DNA from: Mycolicibacterium rhodesiae
Lineage (GTDB): Bacteria; Actinomycetota; Actinomycetes; Mycobacteriales; Mycobacteriaceae
Direction: 5' to 3'
DNA: 64,000 nt
Assembly (NCBI RefSeq): GCF_002086695.1
Contig: NZ_MVIH01000001.1
Coordinates: forward strand, 744,001 to 808,000
Made by a program: the position numbers and the translations under genes. Of this stretch, positions 26,236-34,301 are shown piece by piece; position 1 is the stretch's first letter, and each line of letters starts with the position of its first letter. The notes beneath the pieces are model-generated. The model ran no database searches. It was given only the letters and a program-made list of their open reading frames with translations, and was not told where the DNA came from.

Positions 26236-26246
26236 CGTATTGCGCC
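26236..26246 (-). promoter_or_regulatory. GGCGYAATRCG motif, copy 5 (toward monooxygenase D)
   Basis: The minus strand reads GGCGCAATACG, an exact consensus match. It points toward monooxygenase D and ends 72 bases before its GTG start. The divergent hydrolase at 26316 has its own, different inverted repeat, so the two promoters in this gap appear separately controlled. Confidence 0.6.
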
Positions 26247-26269
26247 GCGTGTTGACGACCCGCGGCAGA

Positions 26270-26302
26270 CAGACCATACTTTTTCACAATCTGTATGGTC
26301 TG
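26270..26302. promoter_or_regulatory. 10-bp inverted repeat CAGACCATAC / GTATGGTCTG before the ferritin-like hydrolase
   Basis: The arms CAGACCATAC (26270-26279) and GTATGGTCTG (26293-26302) are perfect inverted copies with a 13-bp spacer. The right arm ends 2 bases before the GGAGG ribosome site of the gene starting at 26316. A TetR regulator is encoded just downstream of that gene at 27285. The size and position fit a TetR operator, although an RNA hairpin at the ribosome site is possible. Confidence 0.65.
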
Positions 26303-26315
26303 ATGGAGGTCGGCG

Positions 26316-27221
26316 ATGACACACCTGACTGTGCGACGGATGCGGTTCGATTTCTCCGACCCCGTGGACTTCATCTGGCAACCCGAGAATCCCGCCTTCT
26401 CCCATGCGATGAACATGTTCTCGTTCGTCGCGGTCTGCTTCGAGAAGATGATCGTGCAAGCCGTGCGCGAGGCCGGGCCGCTGTTCACCGACAGCGACGT
26501 GGCGACCGAGGCGCAAGCGTTCCTGCGTCAAGAAGCCCAGCACGCCAACGCTCACCGTCAGCACGTGGCGGCCCTGGTCAAGCTCTACCCGGGGCTCCAG
26601 GAGACGTTCGACGCAATCGAAGCCAGCTACGACGAGATGACCCAGACCACGTCGTTGGCCTACCGGTTGGCCTACATCGCCAATCTCGAGGCGATGTTCA
26701 CCCCCTCATTCCGATTTCTGCTGGATAACGACGCCGTGATGTTCGGGGCGGGTGACGACCGGCTGGCATCGCTTTTCCTGTGGCACATCGTCGAGGAGGT
26801 CGAGCACCGAAGCTCGGCGCTGGTGATCTTCGATGCTGTCGTCGACAAGCCGTGGTTTCGGCTCCGTGTCGTCCCCAGCCTGCTTCGTCACCTCTTCGGG
26901 ACACTGATCCCGCTGTATGCCGATGGCGTCAATACCCATGTGCCAGAGGCTGATCGCGTCATCGACGCGCGATCGATCACGCTGCCCGTGCAGCTGCACC
27001 GGTCCCTGCAATGGACCGGTCGATCGCGACCCCGCACCGGCGTGTTCGCCGATGTCGCCCGCAGGGACAAGCTCAAGGCGATATTCGGGCTCATCCGAAG
27101 TCAGAATCCCTTCTTCGACCCGAGTGGAGAACGGATATCGGCATTCGCCGACGAGTGGTTCGAACGCTACGAACGCGGCGACGACGTCACGCACTGGTAC
27201 GGCAGCAAGGTGGCCGGCTGA
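26316..27221 (+). CDS. metal-dependent hydrolase family protein (PF10118 type) with ferritin-like diiron pattern
   Basis: This 301-residue protein belongs to a family usually labelled 'predicted metal-dependent hydrolase'. The visible residues form a four-helix diiron-like pattern: E43 (CFEKM), E73-x2-H76 (RQEAQHANAH), E125 (ANLEAMF) and E161-x2-H164 (EEVEHRS). This spacing is that of ferritin-like oxygenases rather than a hydrolase. A GGAGG site lies 6 bases before the ATG. It is divergent from monooxygenase D and is followed by a TetR gene 63 bases downstream. The substrate is unknown. Confidence 0.82.
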   Translation: MTHLTVRRMRFDFSDPVDFIWQPENPAFSHAMNMFSFVAVCFEKMIVQAVREAGPLFTDSDVATEAQAFLRQEAQHANAHRQHVAALVKLYPGLQETFDAIEASYDEMTQTTSLAYRLAYIANLEAMFTPSFRFLLDNDAVMFGAGDDRLASLFLWHIVEEVEHRSSALVIFDAVVDKPWFRLRVVPSLLRHLFGTLIPLYADGVNTHVPEADRVIDARSITLPVQLHRSLQWTGRSRPRTGVFADVARRDKLKAIFGLIRSQNPFFDPSGERISAFADEWFERYERGDDVTHWYGSKVAG

Positions 27222-27284
27222 CTCGCACCGGTCGGTACTGTGTCGAGCCATGGACGACGCCGCGACCGACGCGATTCAGCGCTG

Positions 27285-27941
27285 GTGAGAACGCATGGCT
27301 GGGGCGGACAGACACCCCGCAGTGATGAGGAGGCGGTGCAGCGGATCCTCGATGCCGCCCGTAACGCCATCGATCTGCGCGGGGCCGACATTCGGATCGC
27401 CGATGTCGCGCGCGACCTCGGAGTGACGCGGCAGACGGTCTACCGGTATTTCCCTGGCACCGAGGATCTGCTGATGGCAACCGCCGTCGCCGAGGCGCGG
27501 CCCTTCCTCAAGGCGCTGGCGGCGCACGTGTCCGGCATCAGCGATCCGGCCGAAGCGGTGACCGAAGCGATCGCCCACACCCTGGATCAACTGCCCCACG
27601 AGAAGTATCTCGGCATCGTGTTCACGCCGCGGCGTTCGGGCGAAGTGTTCGCCGCCGTGACATCGGAGGCGGCGCGCTCGTTCGGTCGCTTGATGGTCGA
27701 TCGTTTCGACGTCGATTGGGCGGCAGCAGGTTTCGACAGCGCCACCCTCGACGGTCTGGTGGAATTCATGTTGCGGGTGCTGATGTCGTTCATCGTCGAC
27801 CCAGGCCACCCCCGGCGCGGTCCAGACGAACTGCGGGGATTCCTTCGTGAATGGGTGGGCCCGGCGGTCGCACACCATGTCCAGCGCGCGGCCGCAGGCA
27901 CGGTGAAGCGACATGGTGTCCGCTCCCGCGGTCCCCATTGA
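27285..27941 (+). CDS. TetR family transcriptional regulator
   Basis: This 218-residue regulator starts at GTG 27285 (VRTHGWGGQTPRSDEEAVQRILDAA), the usual opening of a mycobacterial TetR group; the frame is open from GTG 27240. The helix-turn-helix is at about residues 30-60 (IRIADVARDLGVTRQTVYRYFPGTEDLL). The C-terminal ligand domain is not identifiable. It is on the same strand just after the ferritin-like gene, whose promoter carries a 10-bp inverted repeat, so it probably controls that gene. The radical SAM gene follows after 31 bases. Confidence 0.88.
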   Translation: MRTHGWGGQTPRSDEEAVQRILDAARNAIDLRGADIRIADVARDLGVTRQTVYRYFPGTEDLLMATAVAEARPFLKALAAHVSGISDPAEAVTEAIAHTLDQLPHEKYLGIVFTPRRSGEVFAAVTSEAARSFGRLMVDRFDVDWAAAGFDSATLDGLVEFMLRVLMSFIVDPGHPRRGPDELRGFLREWVGPAVAHHVQRAAAGTVKRHGVRSRGPH

Positions 27942-27972
27942 CAGATCCTCGAACGTGCGTTCGAATAGAGTG

Positions 27973-28989
27973 ATGCGGTGGAGCGGCCAGGGGATAGCTG
28001 TCGACGACGGCGCACTGCCCGGCTTGCAGCGCATCGGGTTCGTCAGGAGCGTCCGCACTCCGCAGTTCGAGGGCATCACATTCCACGAGGTGCTGTGTAA
28101 ATCGGCGCTGAACAAGATTCCCGCCGCCTCGATGTTGCCGTTCACGTACACGGTCAACGGCTACCGCGGCTGCGCACACGCCTGTCGGTACTGCTTCGCC
28201 AGGCCCACGCACGAGTACCTCGAATTCGATCCGGGTGATGATTTCGATCGCGAGATCGTGGTGAAGACCAACCTCGTGGAGGTCCTGCGGCGGGAGCTGG
28301 GCAGGCGGTCCTGGCGCCGGGAGACCGTGGCATTGGGCACCAACACCGACCCGTATCAGCGCGCCGAGGGTCGTTATGGGCTGATGCCGGGCATCATCGC
28401 GGCGCTGGCCGACTCGGGCACGCCGATGTCGATCTTGACCAAGGGAACCCTGCTGCGCCGTGATCTGGACCTGATCGCGGCTGCGGCGCAACAGGTTCCG
28501 GTGTCGGTCGCGATCTCACTCGCTGTGGGCGACCCCGATCTGCACCACGACGTCGAACCGGGAACACCGTCCCCGCAGGCGCGGCTCGCACTGATCGCTG
28601 CTGTGCGTGACGCCGGGCTGGACTGCCACGTGATGGTCGCACCTGTGCTGCCCTATCTGACCGATTCGGCCGAGCATCTCGACAGCCTGCTCAAGCAGAT
28701 CGCCCAGGCCGGAGCCACCGGCGTGACGGTGTTCGGTCTGCACCTGCGCAGCTCGACGCGGGGAGTGTTCATGAGCTGGCTGGCGCGCTCACATCCCGAA
28801 CTGGTTGCGCCGTACCGGCAGTTGTACCGGCGCGGGGCATACCTGCCTGCCGATTACCGAGACATGTTGCGGCAGAGGGCTGCACCTCTGGTCGCCAAAT
28901 ACAAGCTCGGCGGTGATCGCCGATTGTTCACTCCGGTCACCCCGCCCGAACCGGTCGCCCAGCCCGAGCCCCAGCCGACGCTCTTCTAG
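27973..28989 (+). CDS. radical SAM protein, Rv2578c family (SplB-like)
   Basis: This 338-residue protein has the radical SAM cluster motif C67-x3-C71-x2-C74 (GCAHACRYCFARPTH), which holds a 4Fe-4S cluster and cleaves S-adenosylmethionine. Further blocks are VVKTNLVEVLRREL, VALGTNTDPYQRAEGRYGL and PMSILTKGTLLRRDLDLI, typical of the Rv2578c / spore-photolyase-like group conserved in mycobacteria. The start is ATG 27973 (GTG 27970 is equally possible). It ends in CTAG, sharing its TAG stop region with the convergent acyl-CoA dehydrogenase. The reaction is unknown. Confidence 0.9.
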   Translation: MRWSGQGIAVDDGALPGLQRIGFVRSVRTPQFEGITFHEVLCKSALNKIPAASMLPFTYTVNGYRGCAHACRYCFARPTHEYLEFDPGDDFDREIVVKTNLVEVLRRELGRRSWRRETVALGTNTDPYQRAEGRYGLMPGIIAALADSGTPMSILTKGTLLRRDLDLIAAAAQQVPVSVAISLAVGDPDLHHDVEPGTPSPQARLALIAAVRDAGLDCHVMVAPVLPYLTDSAEHLDSLLKQIAQAGATGVTVFGLHLRSSTRGVFMSWLARSHPELVAPYRQLYRRGAYLPADYRDMLRQRAAPLVAKYKLGGDRRLFTPVTPPEPVAQPEPQPTLF

Positions 28990-30245
28990 GTCCGGCCGCG
29001 CTTGACCTGATTGAATGGCACACCCTTGTCGGCGGCCGGTTCACGGGGGAACCCCAGGATGCGTTCGGCGATCACGTTGCGCGCCATCTCGCTGCTGCCG
29101 CCGCCCAGTGAGCCGGTCTGCCGCGACAGATACCGCACCCCGATGTCGGCCAGCTCGGACAAGTCCCCGCCTTCGTCGACGACACCAGCGGTGCCGGCGA
29201 GCGCCAGTGCCGTGTCGACCTCGAGTTCGGTGGTCTCGGCGTGGAACAGTCGAATCAGGGTGCCGGCGTTGGGCGGAAGCGAGCCGTCACCGATCCCTCG
29301 CCCGACGTGGTTGATCAGCTGCTCCTTGACGCACCGGCGCACCAGGGCACGCCCGGCGCGCTCCTGAGCGGCCGGGTTGTTTGCCTGCCCGGTCCGCTCG
29401 ATCAGGCCGATGTGGTCGGGTGGCATTTCGCTGGCGTTCTCCGCGCCGATGCCACTGGCGAACTCCGATCCGCCGCCCACCGCCCGACGTTCGTGAAACA
29501 GCTGGCGGGACGCCACTTCCCAGCCCTTGTTGACCTCGCCGACCACGGCGTCATCACTGAGCTCCAGGCCGTCGAAGAATTCTTCGCAGAATTCCTCGTT
29601 GCCGTTGACCTCTTTGATCCGGCGCATCGTGATGCCGGGGGAGTCCAGGGGGACCAGAAACATGGTCAGGCCCTCGTGTTTGGGCACCGTCCAGTCGGTC
29701 CTGGCCAGCATCAGGCCGTAGTCGGCGGCGAAGGCGCTGGTGCTCCAAGTCTTGGCGCCGTTGACCACCCACGTGTCACCGCGCCGATCGGCACGCGTGA
29801 TCACGCCGGCCAGGTCCGAGCCCCCGCTGGGTTCGCTCAGCAGCTGGCAGAGGATCTCGTCGCCGCGGATCGCCGCCGAAATGCGTTCGCGTTTCTGGGC
29901 TTCGGTGCCCATATCCAATATGGTGGCCGCACAGATGGTGAACGTCGGCACATTGAGGATCAGCGGCATCTCGTAGCCGCGGCACTCGGCGTCGAATGCC
30001 TTCTGGTACGCGTGATCCAGCCCCAGGCCCCCGTATTCCCGAGGAAAACAGATCCCGGCGAAACCGCCCGCGTACAACCGCTTCTGGAGCTCCTTGGCGT
30101 GATCCCACGATGCTTGCTCGGCGCGCACCGAGAATGGCGGATGGTCGGGATCGATGGTCGGCATGTTCTCGGCCAGCCAGGCGCGCGCCCTGACGGCAAA
30201 GTCGGCGACTGATTCAGTGGCTGTGGAGATCGCGGTGTCGGTCAT
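28986..30245 (-). CDS. acyl-CoA dehydrogenase, larger subunit of a pair
   Basis: This 419-residue FAD enzyme begins MTDTAISTATESVADFAVRA. It has the FadE blocks AGICFPREYGGLGLDH, LCQLLSEPSGGSDLAGVITRA (the flavin-binding middle domain), VVNGAKTWSTSAFAADYGLMLARTD and the end LGGGSSEMARNVIAERILGFPRE. ATG 30245 was chosen because it overlaps the upstream gene's stop as ATGA. Paired FadE genes in mycobacteria often make heterotetramers for unusual, e.g. steroid-derived, acyl-CoAs. It is the last gene of the amidohydrolase-FadE-FadE operon. Confidence 0.9.
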   Translation of the reverse strand: MTDTAISTATESVADFAVRARAWLAENMPTIDPDHPPFSVRAEQASWDHAKELQKRLYAGGFAGICFPREYGGLGLDHAYQKAFDAECRGYEMPLILNVPTFTICAATILDMGTEAQKRERISAAIRGDEILCQLLSEPSGGSDLAGVITRADRRGDTWVVNGAKTWSTSAFAADYGLMLARTDWTVPKHEGLTMFLVPLDSPGITMRRIKEVNGNEEFCEEFFDGLELSDDAVVGEVNKGWEVASRQLFHERRAVGGGSEFASGIGAENASEMPPDHIGLIERTGQANNPAAQERAGRALVRRCVKEQLINHVGRGIGDGSLPPNAGTLIRLFHAETTELEVDTALALAGTAGVVDEGGDLSELADIGVRYLSRQTGSLGGGSSEMARNVIAERILGFPREPAADKGVPFNQVKRGRT

Positions 30246-31375
30246 GCCGAAGCTTCCTTTCGGTCGGCGCTCAACGCGTACACCGCGCGGTGGTGCTCCT
30301 CCGGCGAACCGTACAGCGCGCGGTACAACGCGGTACGGCGCAAGAACAGGTGCAGGTCGTGTTCCCAGGTGACGCCGATACCGCCGTGTAGCTGCACGCA
30401 ATCCTGCAGCATCACCGGGGCCCGTTCGGCCACATAGGCTTTGGCGACGCTGACCAGGAGGGCGGCGTCATCCGAGCGCTGTGACACCGCAGCCACCGCG
30501 CCCGCCGTCGTCGCCCGGCACGCCTCGAACCACATTTTCATGTCGGCGAGCCGATGCTTCAGCGCCTGATAGGACGCCAGCGGTCTGCCGAAACTGTGGC
30601 GGTCGAACATCCACTGCGTCGTCATCGCCAGCACGGTGTCCAGAATCCCGACGATCTCGGCACACTGCAGCACCAGCGCGACCTGCCGCTGCCGCTCGAT
30701 GATGGACGGCGTCTGCGCCGCATCGCCGACGACAGCATGGTCGTCGATCTCGACACCGTCGAATTGCACACGGGCATAACGCTTCACCATGTCCACACAA
30801 CGTTGCTCGGTGACCTCGGTGCGGTCGGCTGGGACGAGGAACTGCCGCGGATTACCGTCGAGATCGGCCACTACCAGGAAGACACCGGCCTCGGCTCCCG
30901 CCTCGACGCGGTCCTTCACCCCATCGATGCGGTAACCGGACTCGGTGCGAGTCGCGGTGACACCGGGCTGCAACGGCAGTTGCGGCAGGCCTGGTTCGTA
31001 GACCGCCCACGACGCCACCAGTTCACCGGAGACCAGCGCGTCGATGGTGTCACCGTGTCCCTGCGGCGCCTCGACCAGACCCGCCAGCACGACACTGACC
31101 GGATGCAGCGGACCGGGCGCCACACTGTGTCCGATCTGCTCGGCCACCAAGGCCAGATCGGCCACGCCATCGCCCGAAACACTGCCACCGCCAAGCTCTT
31201 CGGGGACCAGCAGACTGGCCCAGCCGAGCTCGGCTGCCCGCTGCCACCACTGCCCGTCGAACGAGGTGTCCGCGGCGTGCAGTTCACGCACCCGGGTCAG
31301 CGATGCCTCCTTCTCCAGGAAGGCCTGCGTCGTCGACGCGAACAACATCTGTTCGGGGGAGTGGACGTCCGTCAT
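30242..31375 (-). CDS. acyl-CoA dehydrogenase, smaller subunit of a pair
   Basis: This 377-residue protein has the acyl-CoA dehydrogenase fold: WWQRAAELGWASLLVPEELGG, a divergent middle domain (LPQLPLQPGVTATRTESGYRIDGVKD) and the C-terminal helical domain with RHSFGRPLASYQALKHRLADMKMW and QLHGGIGVTWEHDLHLFLRR. The divergent middle domain suggests it contributes differently to flavin or substrate binding from its partner. It overlaps genes on both sides by 4 bases and is probably the dimer partner of the 28986-30245 product. Confidence 0.9.
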   Translation of the reverse strand: MTDVHSPEQMLFASTTQAFLEKEASLTRVRELHAADTSFDGQWWQRAAELGWASLLVPEELGGGSVSGDGVADLALVAEQIGHSVAPGPLHPVSVVLAGLVEAPQGHGDTIDALVSGELVASWAVYEPGLPQLPLQPGVTATRTESGYRIDGVKDRVEAGAEAGVFLVVADLDGNPRQFLVPADRTEVTEQRCVDMVKRYARVQFDGVEIDDHAVVGDAAQTPSIIERQRQVALVLQCAEIVGILDTVLAMTTQWMFDRHSFGRPLASYQALKHRLADMKMWFEACRATTAGAVAAVSQRSDDAALLVSVAKAYVAERAPVMLQDCVQLHGGIGVTWEHDLHLFLRRTALYRALYGSPEEHHRAVYALSADRKEASA

Positions 31376-32601
31376 GCGATGACAAGCGCAGGTACGTCGG
31401 GCTTGTGGACCGAGACGTTGGGCACCTTGAACAGGTCGACCAGGTTGCCGCCCATCACCTTTCGCTGCTCTTCCTCAGTCAGGCCCTGAGCTTGCAGGTC
31501 GTCGACGAGGTTGATCGGATCGGCGAGGCCCTCGGGATGCGGCCAGTCCGAACCGAAGATGATGCGGTCGACACCGCACAGCTCCGACATCTTCTTGAAG
31601 TCGTCCTCCCAGAACGGCGCCACGTACACGGCCCGCTTGAACGCCTCGATCGGGTCTTCGGGAAACTCCTGCGGCATCTTCGAATACACGTCTTGGAATT
31701 GGTAGAACAGGTAAGGCACCCACGACGCGCCGTTTTCGATCGACAGAATGCGCAGATCGGGGTTGCGGGTCAGTGCACCGTGGCACACCAGCGCCGCCAT
31801 GGTGTCTTCGATCGGCCGCTTGCCCATCGACACCATCCGGAACGCCGTCGGCTTGAACGGCAGGAACTCGTCGGCAGGTTCCCAGTCGTTGAGGTAGGCG
31901 GCGTAGCCACTGTCGGAGGCGTGCATACACACCGGGATGCCGGCCTTGACGCACGCGTCCCAGAACGGATCGAACTCGGGAAGGCCCAGCGAGCGGGTCC
32001 CGCGGTAGCCGGGCACCGGGGCGGGCCGCACCAGCACGGTCTTGGCGCCACGCTCCAGACACCAGTCGAGTTCTTCGAGGGCGCGGTCGACGACGGCCAG
32101 ATCGATGACCGGGGTGGAGAAGATCCGGCCTTCGTAGTTGAACTGCCACGTCTCGTACATCCACTGGTTCAGCGCGTGGATGATGTCGAGGATCAGGTCC
32201 GGGTCGTCCTTGAGCCGCTCTTCGACCAGGCTGGCCAGGGTCGGGAACATGATCGTGTAGTCCAGGCCCAGCCCGTCGAGCACCTCGAGGCGTGCCTCGG
32301 GATTGCGGAACGCGGGGATGGCCTTCATCGGCTTGCCCATGATCTCGCGGAAACTCTTGCCCCCGCTGCCGTGCTTGAAGTAGTCCTCCTGCGCGCCGGG
32401 GCGCGCGACGACCTCGAAGGTGGGGTTGGGGATGTAGTCGCTGATGGTGTTGCGGACCACGATCTTGGTGCGGCCGTGGACGTCGATGTAGTCGATGACG
32501 CCCTTGCGGTTGTCCGGCAGGAATTGCGTCAGCGCTTCTTTCGGCTCGTAAAAGTGATTGTCGGCGTCGAACACGGGATAGGGAAGCTCGCGCGAGGGCA
32601 T
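31372..32601 (-). CDS. amidohydrolase family protein (TIM barrel, ACMSD-like)
   Basis: This 409-residue protein has the start YPVFDADNHFYEPKEAL (metal-binding DxNH variant), central CMHASDSGYAAYL, HGALTRNPDLRILSIENGASWVPYL and the end RIIFGSDWPHPEGL with the metal-binding aspartate. These are the features of the COG2159 group, which includes decarboxylases and hydrolases of ring-cleavage products. It leads an operon with two acyl-CoA dehydrogenases. The operator-like GGTAA-N5-TTACC lies 33 bases before the start. The substrate is unknown, perhaps an alicyclic or aromatic-derived acyl compound. Confidence 0.88.
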   Translation of the reverse strand: MPSRELPYPVFDADNHFYEPKEALTQFLPDNRKGVIDYIDVHGRTKIVVRNTISDYIPNPTFEVVARPGAQEDYFKHGSGGKSFREIMGKPMKAIPAFRNPEARLEVLDGLGLDYTIMFPTLASLVEERLKDDPDLILDIIHALNQWMYETWQFNYEGRIFSTPVIDLAVVDRALEELDWCLERGAKTVLVRPAPVPGYRGTRSLGLPEFDPFWDACVKAGIPVCMHASDSGYAAYLNDWEPADEFLPFKPTAFRMVSMGKRPIEDTMAALVCHGALTRNPDLRILSIENGASWVPYLFYQFQDVYSKMPQEFPEDPIEAFKRAVYVAPFWEDDFKKMSELCGVDRIIFGSDWPHPEGLADPINLVDDLQAQGLTEEEQRKVMGGNLVDLFKVPNVSVHKPDVPALVIA

Positions 32602-32634
32602 GTCCGCCTCCAGAGAGTCTGATTGGTCGATAAC

Positions 32635-32649
32635 GGTAATGACGTTACC
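32635..32649. promoter_or_regulatory. operator-like inverted repeat GGTAA-N5-TTACC upstream of the amidohydrolase operon
   Basis: The sequence GGTAATGACGTTACC has 5-bp perfect arms. Its 12-base core AATGACGTTACC recurs exactly at 33364-33375, upstream of the TetR gene and the thioesterase. The two copies flank the TetR gene, as expected for an operator set of that regulator. Confidence 0.65.
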
Positions 32650-32708
32650 ACGACGGTGCGCGGGCCGACAGGTTGGTCGAAAAAGGGTGGTCTAGCAGCG
32701 AAGACGAG

Positions 32709-33329
32709 TCAGGGAAGCAGGCCGCGGACGCAGAATTCGTATATGTGCTCGCCGTCGATGGGCACCCCGTTGAGTTCGGCGCCCAGGCTGCGCAGCCGCA
32801 TGGCGCCGAGCACCGCCTGCATGATCAACGCCGCGGTGGTCTCCACTTCGAGGCCGGGCCGGAAGGTGCCCTCGTCGATACCGCGGTTGAGGATTTCGCC
32901 GATCAGCTCGTGCAGCGGCGAGAGCACCCGCGCGTACTCCCGCGGCAGCGACTCGGCGAGGTGGTCGTTGTAGTAGGTCAGGCCCCTGTTGATGCTGTCC
33001 TGCTTGGTGGACTCGGCCGGCGTACAGATCCGGTCGATCAGCACGCGCATCGCTTCGGCGGCAGGCAGTGCGTCGGTCTCGGTGCGCCAGTGCTTGGTCG
33101 ACTCGGCCATGATCGTGTCGATCAATGCCAGCAGCAGCTCATCCTTGGTGGAAAAGTGCTGGTAGAACGATCGCAACGATGTCTTTGAGCGTTCGACGAC
33201 CTCGAGGACGGTGAAGTCGGTGCGGCCCGTTTCGGCCAGGATCGACAGGGCTGAGCGCATGAAGCGGCTCTCCCGGGAGTCTGGATCGGCGCGCACCGCC
33301 TCGGGCGATCGTTCGTTGGCCTTGGCCAT
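32709..33329 (-). CDS. TetR family transcriptional regulator
   Basis: This 206-residue regulator has an N-terminal helix-turn-helix (FTVLEVVERSKTSLRSFYQHFSTKDELLLALID, about residues 38-70) and a helical ligand domain with LPREYARVLSPLHELIGEILNRGIDEGTFRPG. It lies upstream of the amidohydrolase-FadE operon on the same strand (107-base gap) and is divergent from the thioesterase. An identical 12-mer occurs in both flanking gaps, so it probably represses both units and itself. An acyl-CoA ligand is likely from context but not shown. Confidence 0.9.
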   Translation of the reverse strand: MAKANERSPEAVRADPDSRESRFMRSALSILAETGRTDFTVLEVVERSKTSLRSFYQHFSTKDELLLALIDTIMAESTKHWRTETDALPAAEAMRVLIDRICTPAESTKQDSINRGLTYYNDHLAESLPREYARVLSPLHELIGEILNRGIDEGTFRPGLEVETTAALIMQAVLGAMRLRSLGAELNGVPIDGEHIYEFCVRGLLP

Positions 33330-33360
33330 CGGGTCAGCTTATCGGTCGGGTTACAGTGAC

Positions 33361-33375
33361 GAGAATGACGTTACC
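33361..33375. promoter_or_regulatory. second AATGACGTTACC operator-like site between TetR and thioesterase
   Basis: The sequence GAGAATGACGTTACC contains the exact 12-mer of the site at 32638-32649; the left arm is imperfect (GAGAA instead of GGTAA). It lies 31 bases before the TetR start and 28 bases before the thioesterase start, so one bound protein could control both directions. Confidence 0.6.
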
Positions 33376-33403
33376 GTCTGGAATGCGACAAGGTGAGGAA
33401 CAC

Positions 33404-34294
33404 ATGACTGCGAATTCCGGGGAAGCCACTGCGAACCCGTGGACGGTGGCGCGGCTACTCGAACTCTTCGACGTCGAAGCTGAGAGCCAGGATCGCTACA
33501 TCGCCCCGACCGGCATCGCCGACGCCGACGAACGGCAGGTCGTCGAGGGCACCCAGGTACTGGCGCAGGTGATCGTGGCGGCAGCAAAACGGTTCGGCGG
33601 CAAGTCGATTCGCTCGGTGCACAGTGTCTTCGCCCGCGCGGTCCTGGTAGGGCCGCCGGTCATCCTCGACATCGACGTCGTCTCCGAGGGGCGTTCGACG
33701 GCCTCGGCGATCATCACCGCGTCGCAGAACGACAAGCGCTGCATGACGTTCACCGTGCTGGCCGATGTGCCCACCGCCGACGTGATCCGCCACCACCTGC
33801 CGCGTCCGCAGGTGGCCGGACCCGGTGAGGCCAATGTGTGCGAAATGCCCATGGACGGAAGGCAAGTCAAGCTCGTCGACGTCATCGACATCAACAGCCC
33901 GGACGAGGTGGGGCCGCCGGAGGTCTACGCGTGGCTGCACTACGACCCCATCCCGTCGCGCGACGATCTGGCCAAGGCCCTGATCGCCTACTTCACCGGG
34001 CATCTCGGCATCTCGACGACCATGCGGGCGCACGAGGGGATCGGCACCGCACAGTCGCACTTCACGGTGTCGACCGCGCCTATGACGGTCACGGTCAGCT
34101 TCCACGAGCCGGTCAGCTGGACCGGTTGGCTGCTCTACACCCACGAGAGCACCCAGGTCGGTGCCGGCATGTCCTACATCCGCGGTGCGGTGCACACCGA
34201 GGACGGAGAGCTGATCGCGTCCTTCACCCAGGACGCGTTGATCCGGCCGCTGCGGACCTCCGACAACGCGATCGCCGCCGAAGCCCGGATCTAG
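33404..34294 (+). CDS. acyl-CoA thioesterase II (TesB-like, double hotdog)
   Basis: This 296-residue protein has two hotdog domains. The first has VEGTQVLAQVIVAAAKRFGGKSIRSVHSVF in pieces (about residues 48-80) and the second has EVYAWLHYDP, AYFTGHLGISTTMRAH and HESTQVGAGMSYIRGAVHTEDGELIASFTQD. TesB enzymes hydrolyse acyl-CoA to free acid. ATG 33404 is preceded by AGGTGAGGAA; the frame is open 16 codons further, but that stretch carries the operator-like site. It is divergent from the TetR gene and followed by the DUF427 gene after 7 bases. Confidence 0.88.
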   Translation: MTANSGEATANPWTVARLLELFDVEAESQDRYIAPTGIADADERQVVEGTQVLAQVIVAAAKRFGGKSIRSVHSVFARAVLVGPPVILDIDVVSEGRSTASAIITASQNDKRCMTFTVLADVPTADVIRHHLPRPQVAGPGEANVCEMPMDGRQVKLVDVIDINSPDEVGPPEVYAWLHYDPIPSRDDLAKALIAYFTGHLGISTTMRAHEGIGTAQSHFTVSTAPMTVTVSFHEPVSWTGWLLYTHESTQVGAGMSYIRGAVHTEDGELIASFTQDALIRPLRTSDNAIAAEARI

Positions 34295-34301
34295 CGCTGC
34301 G

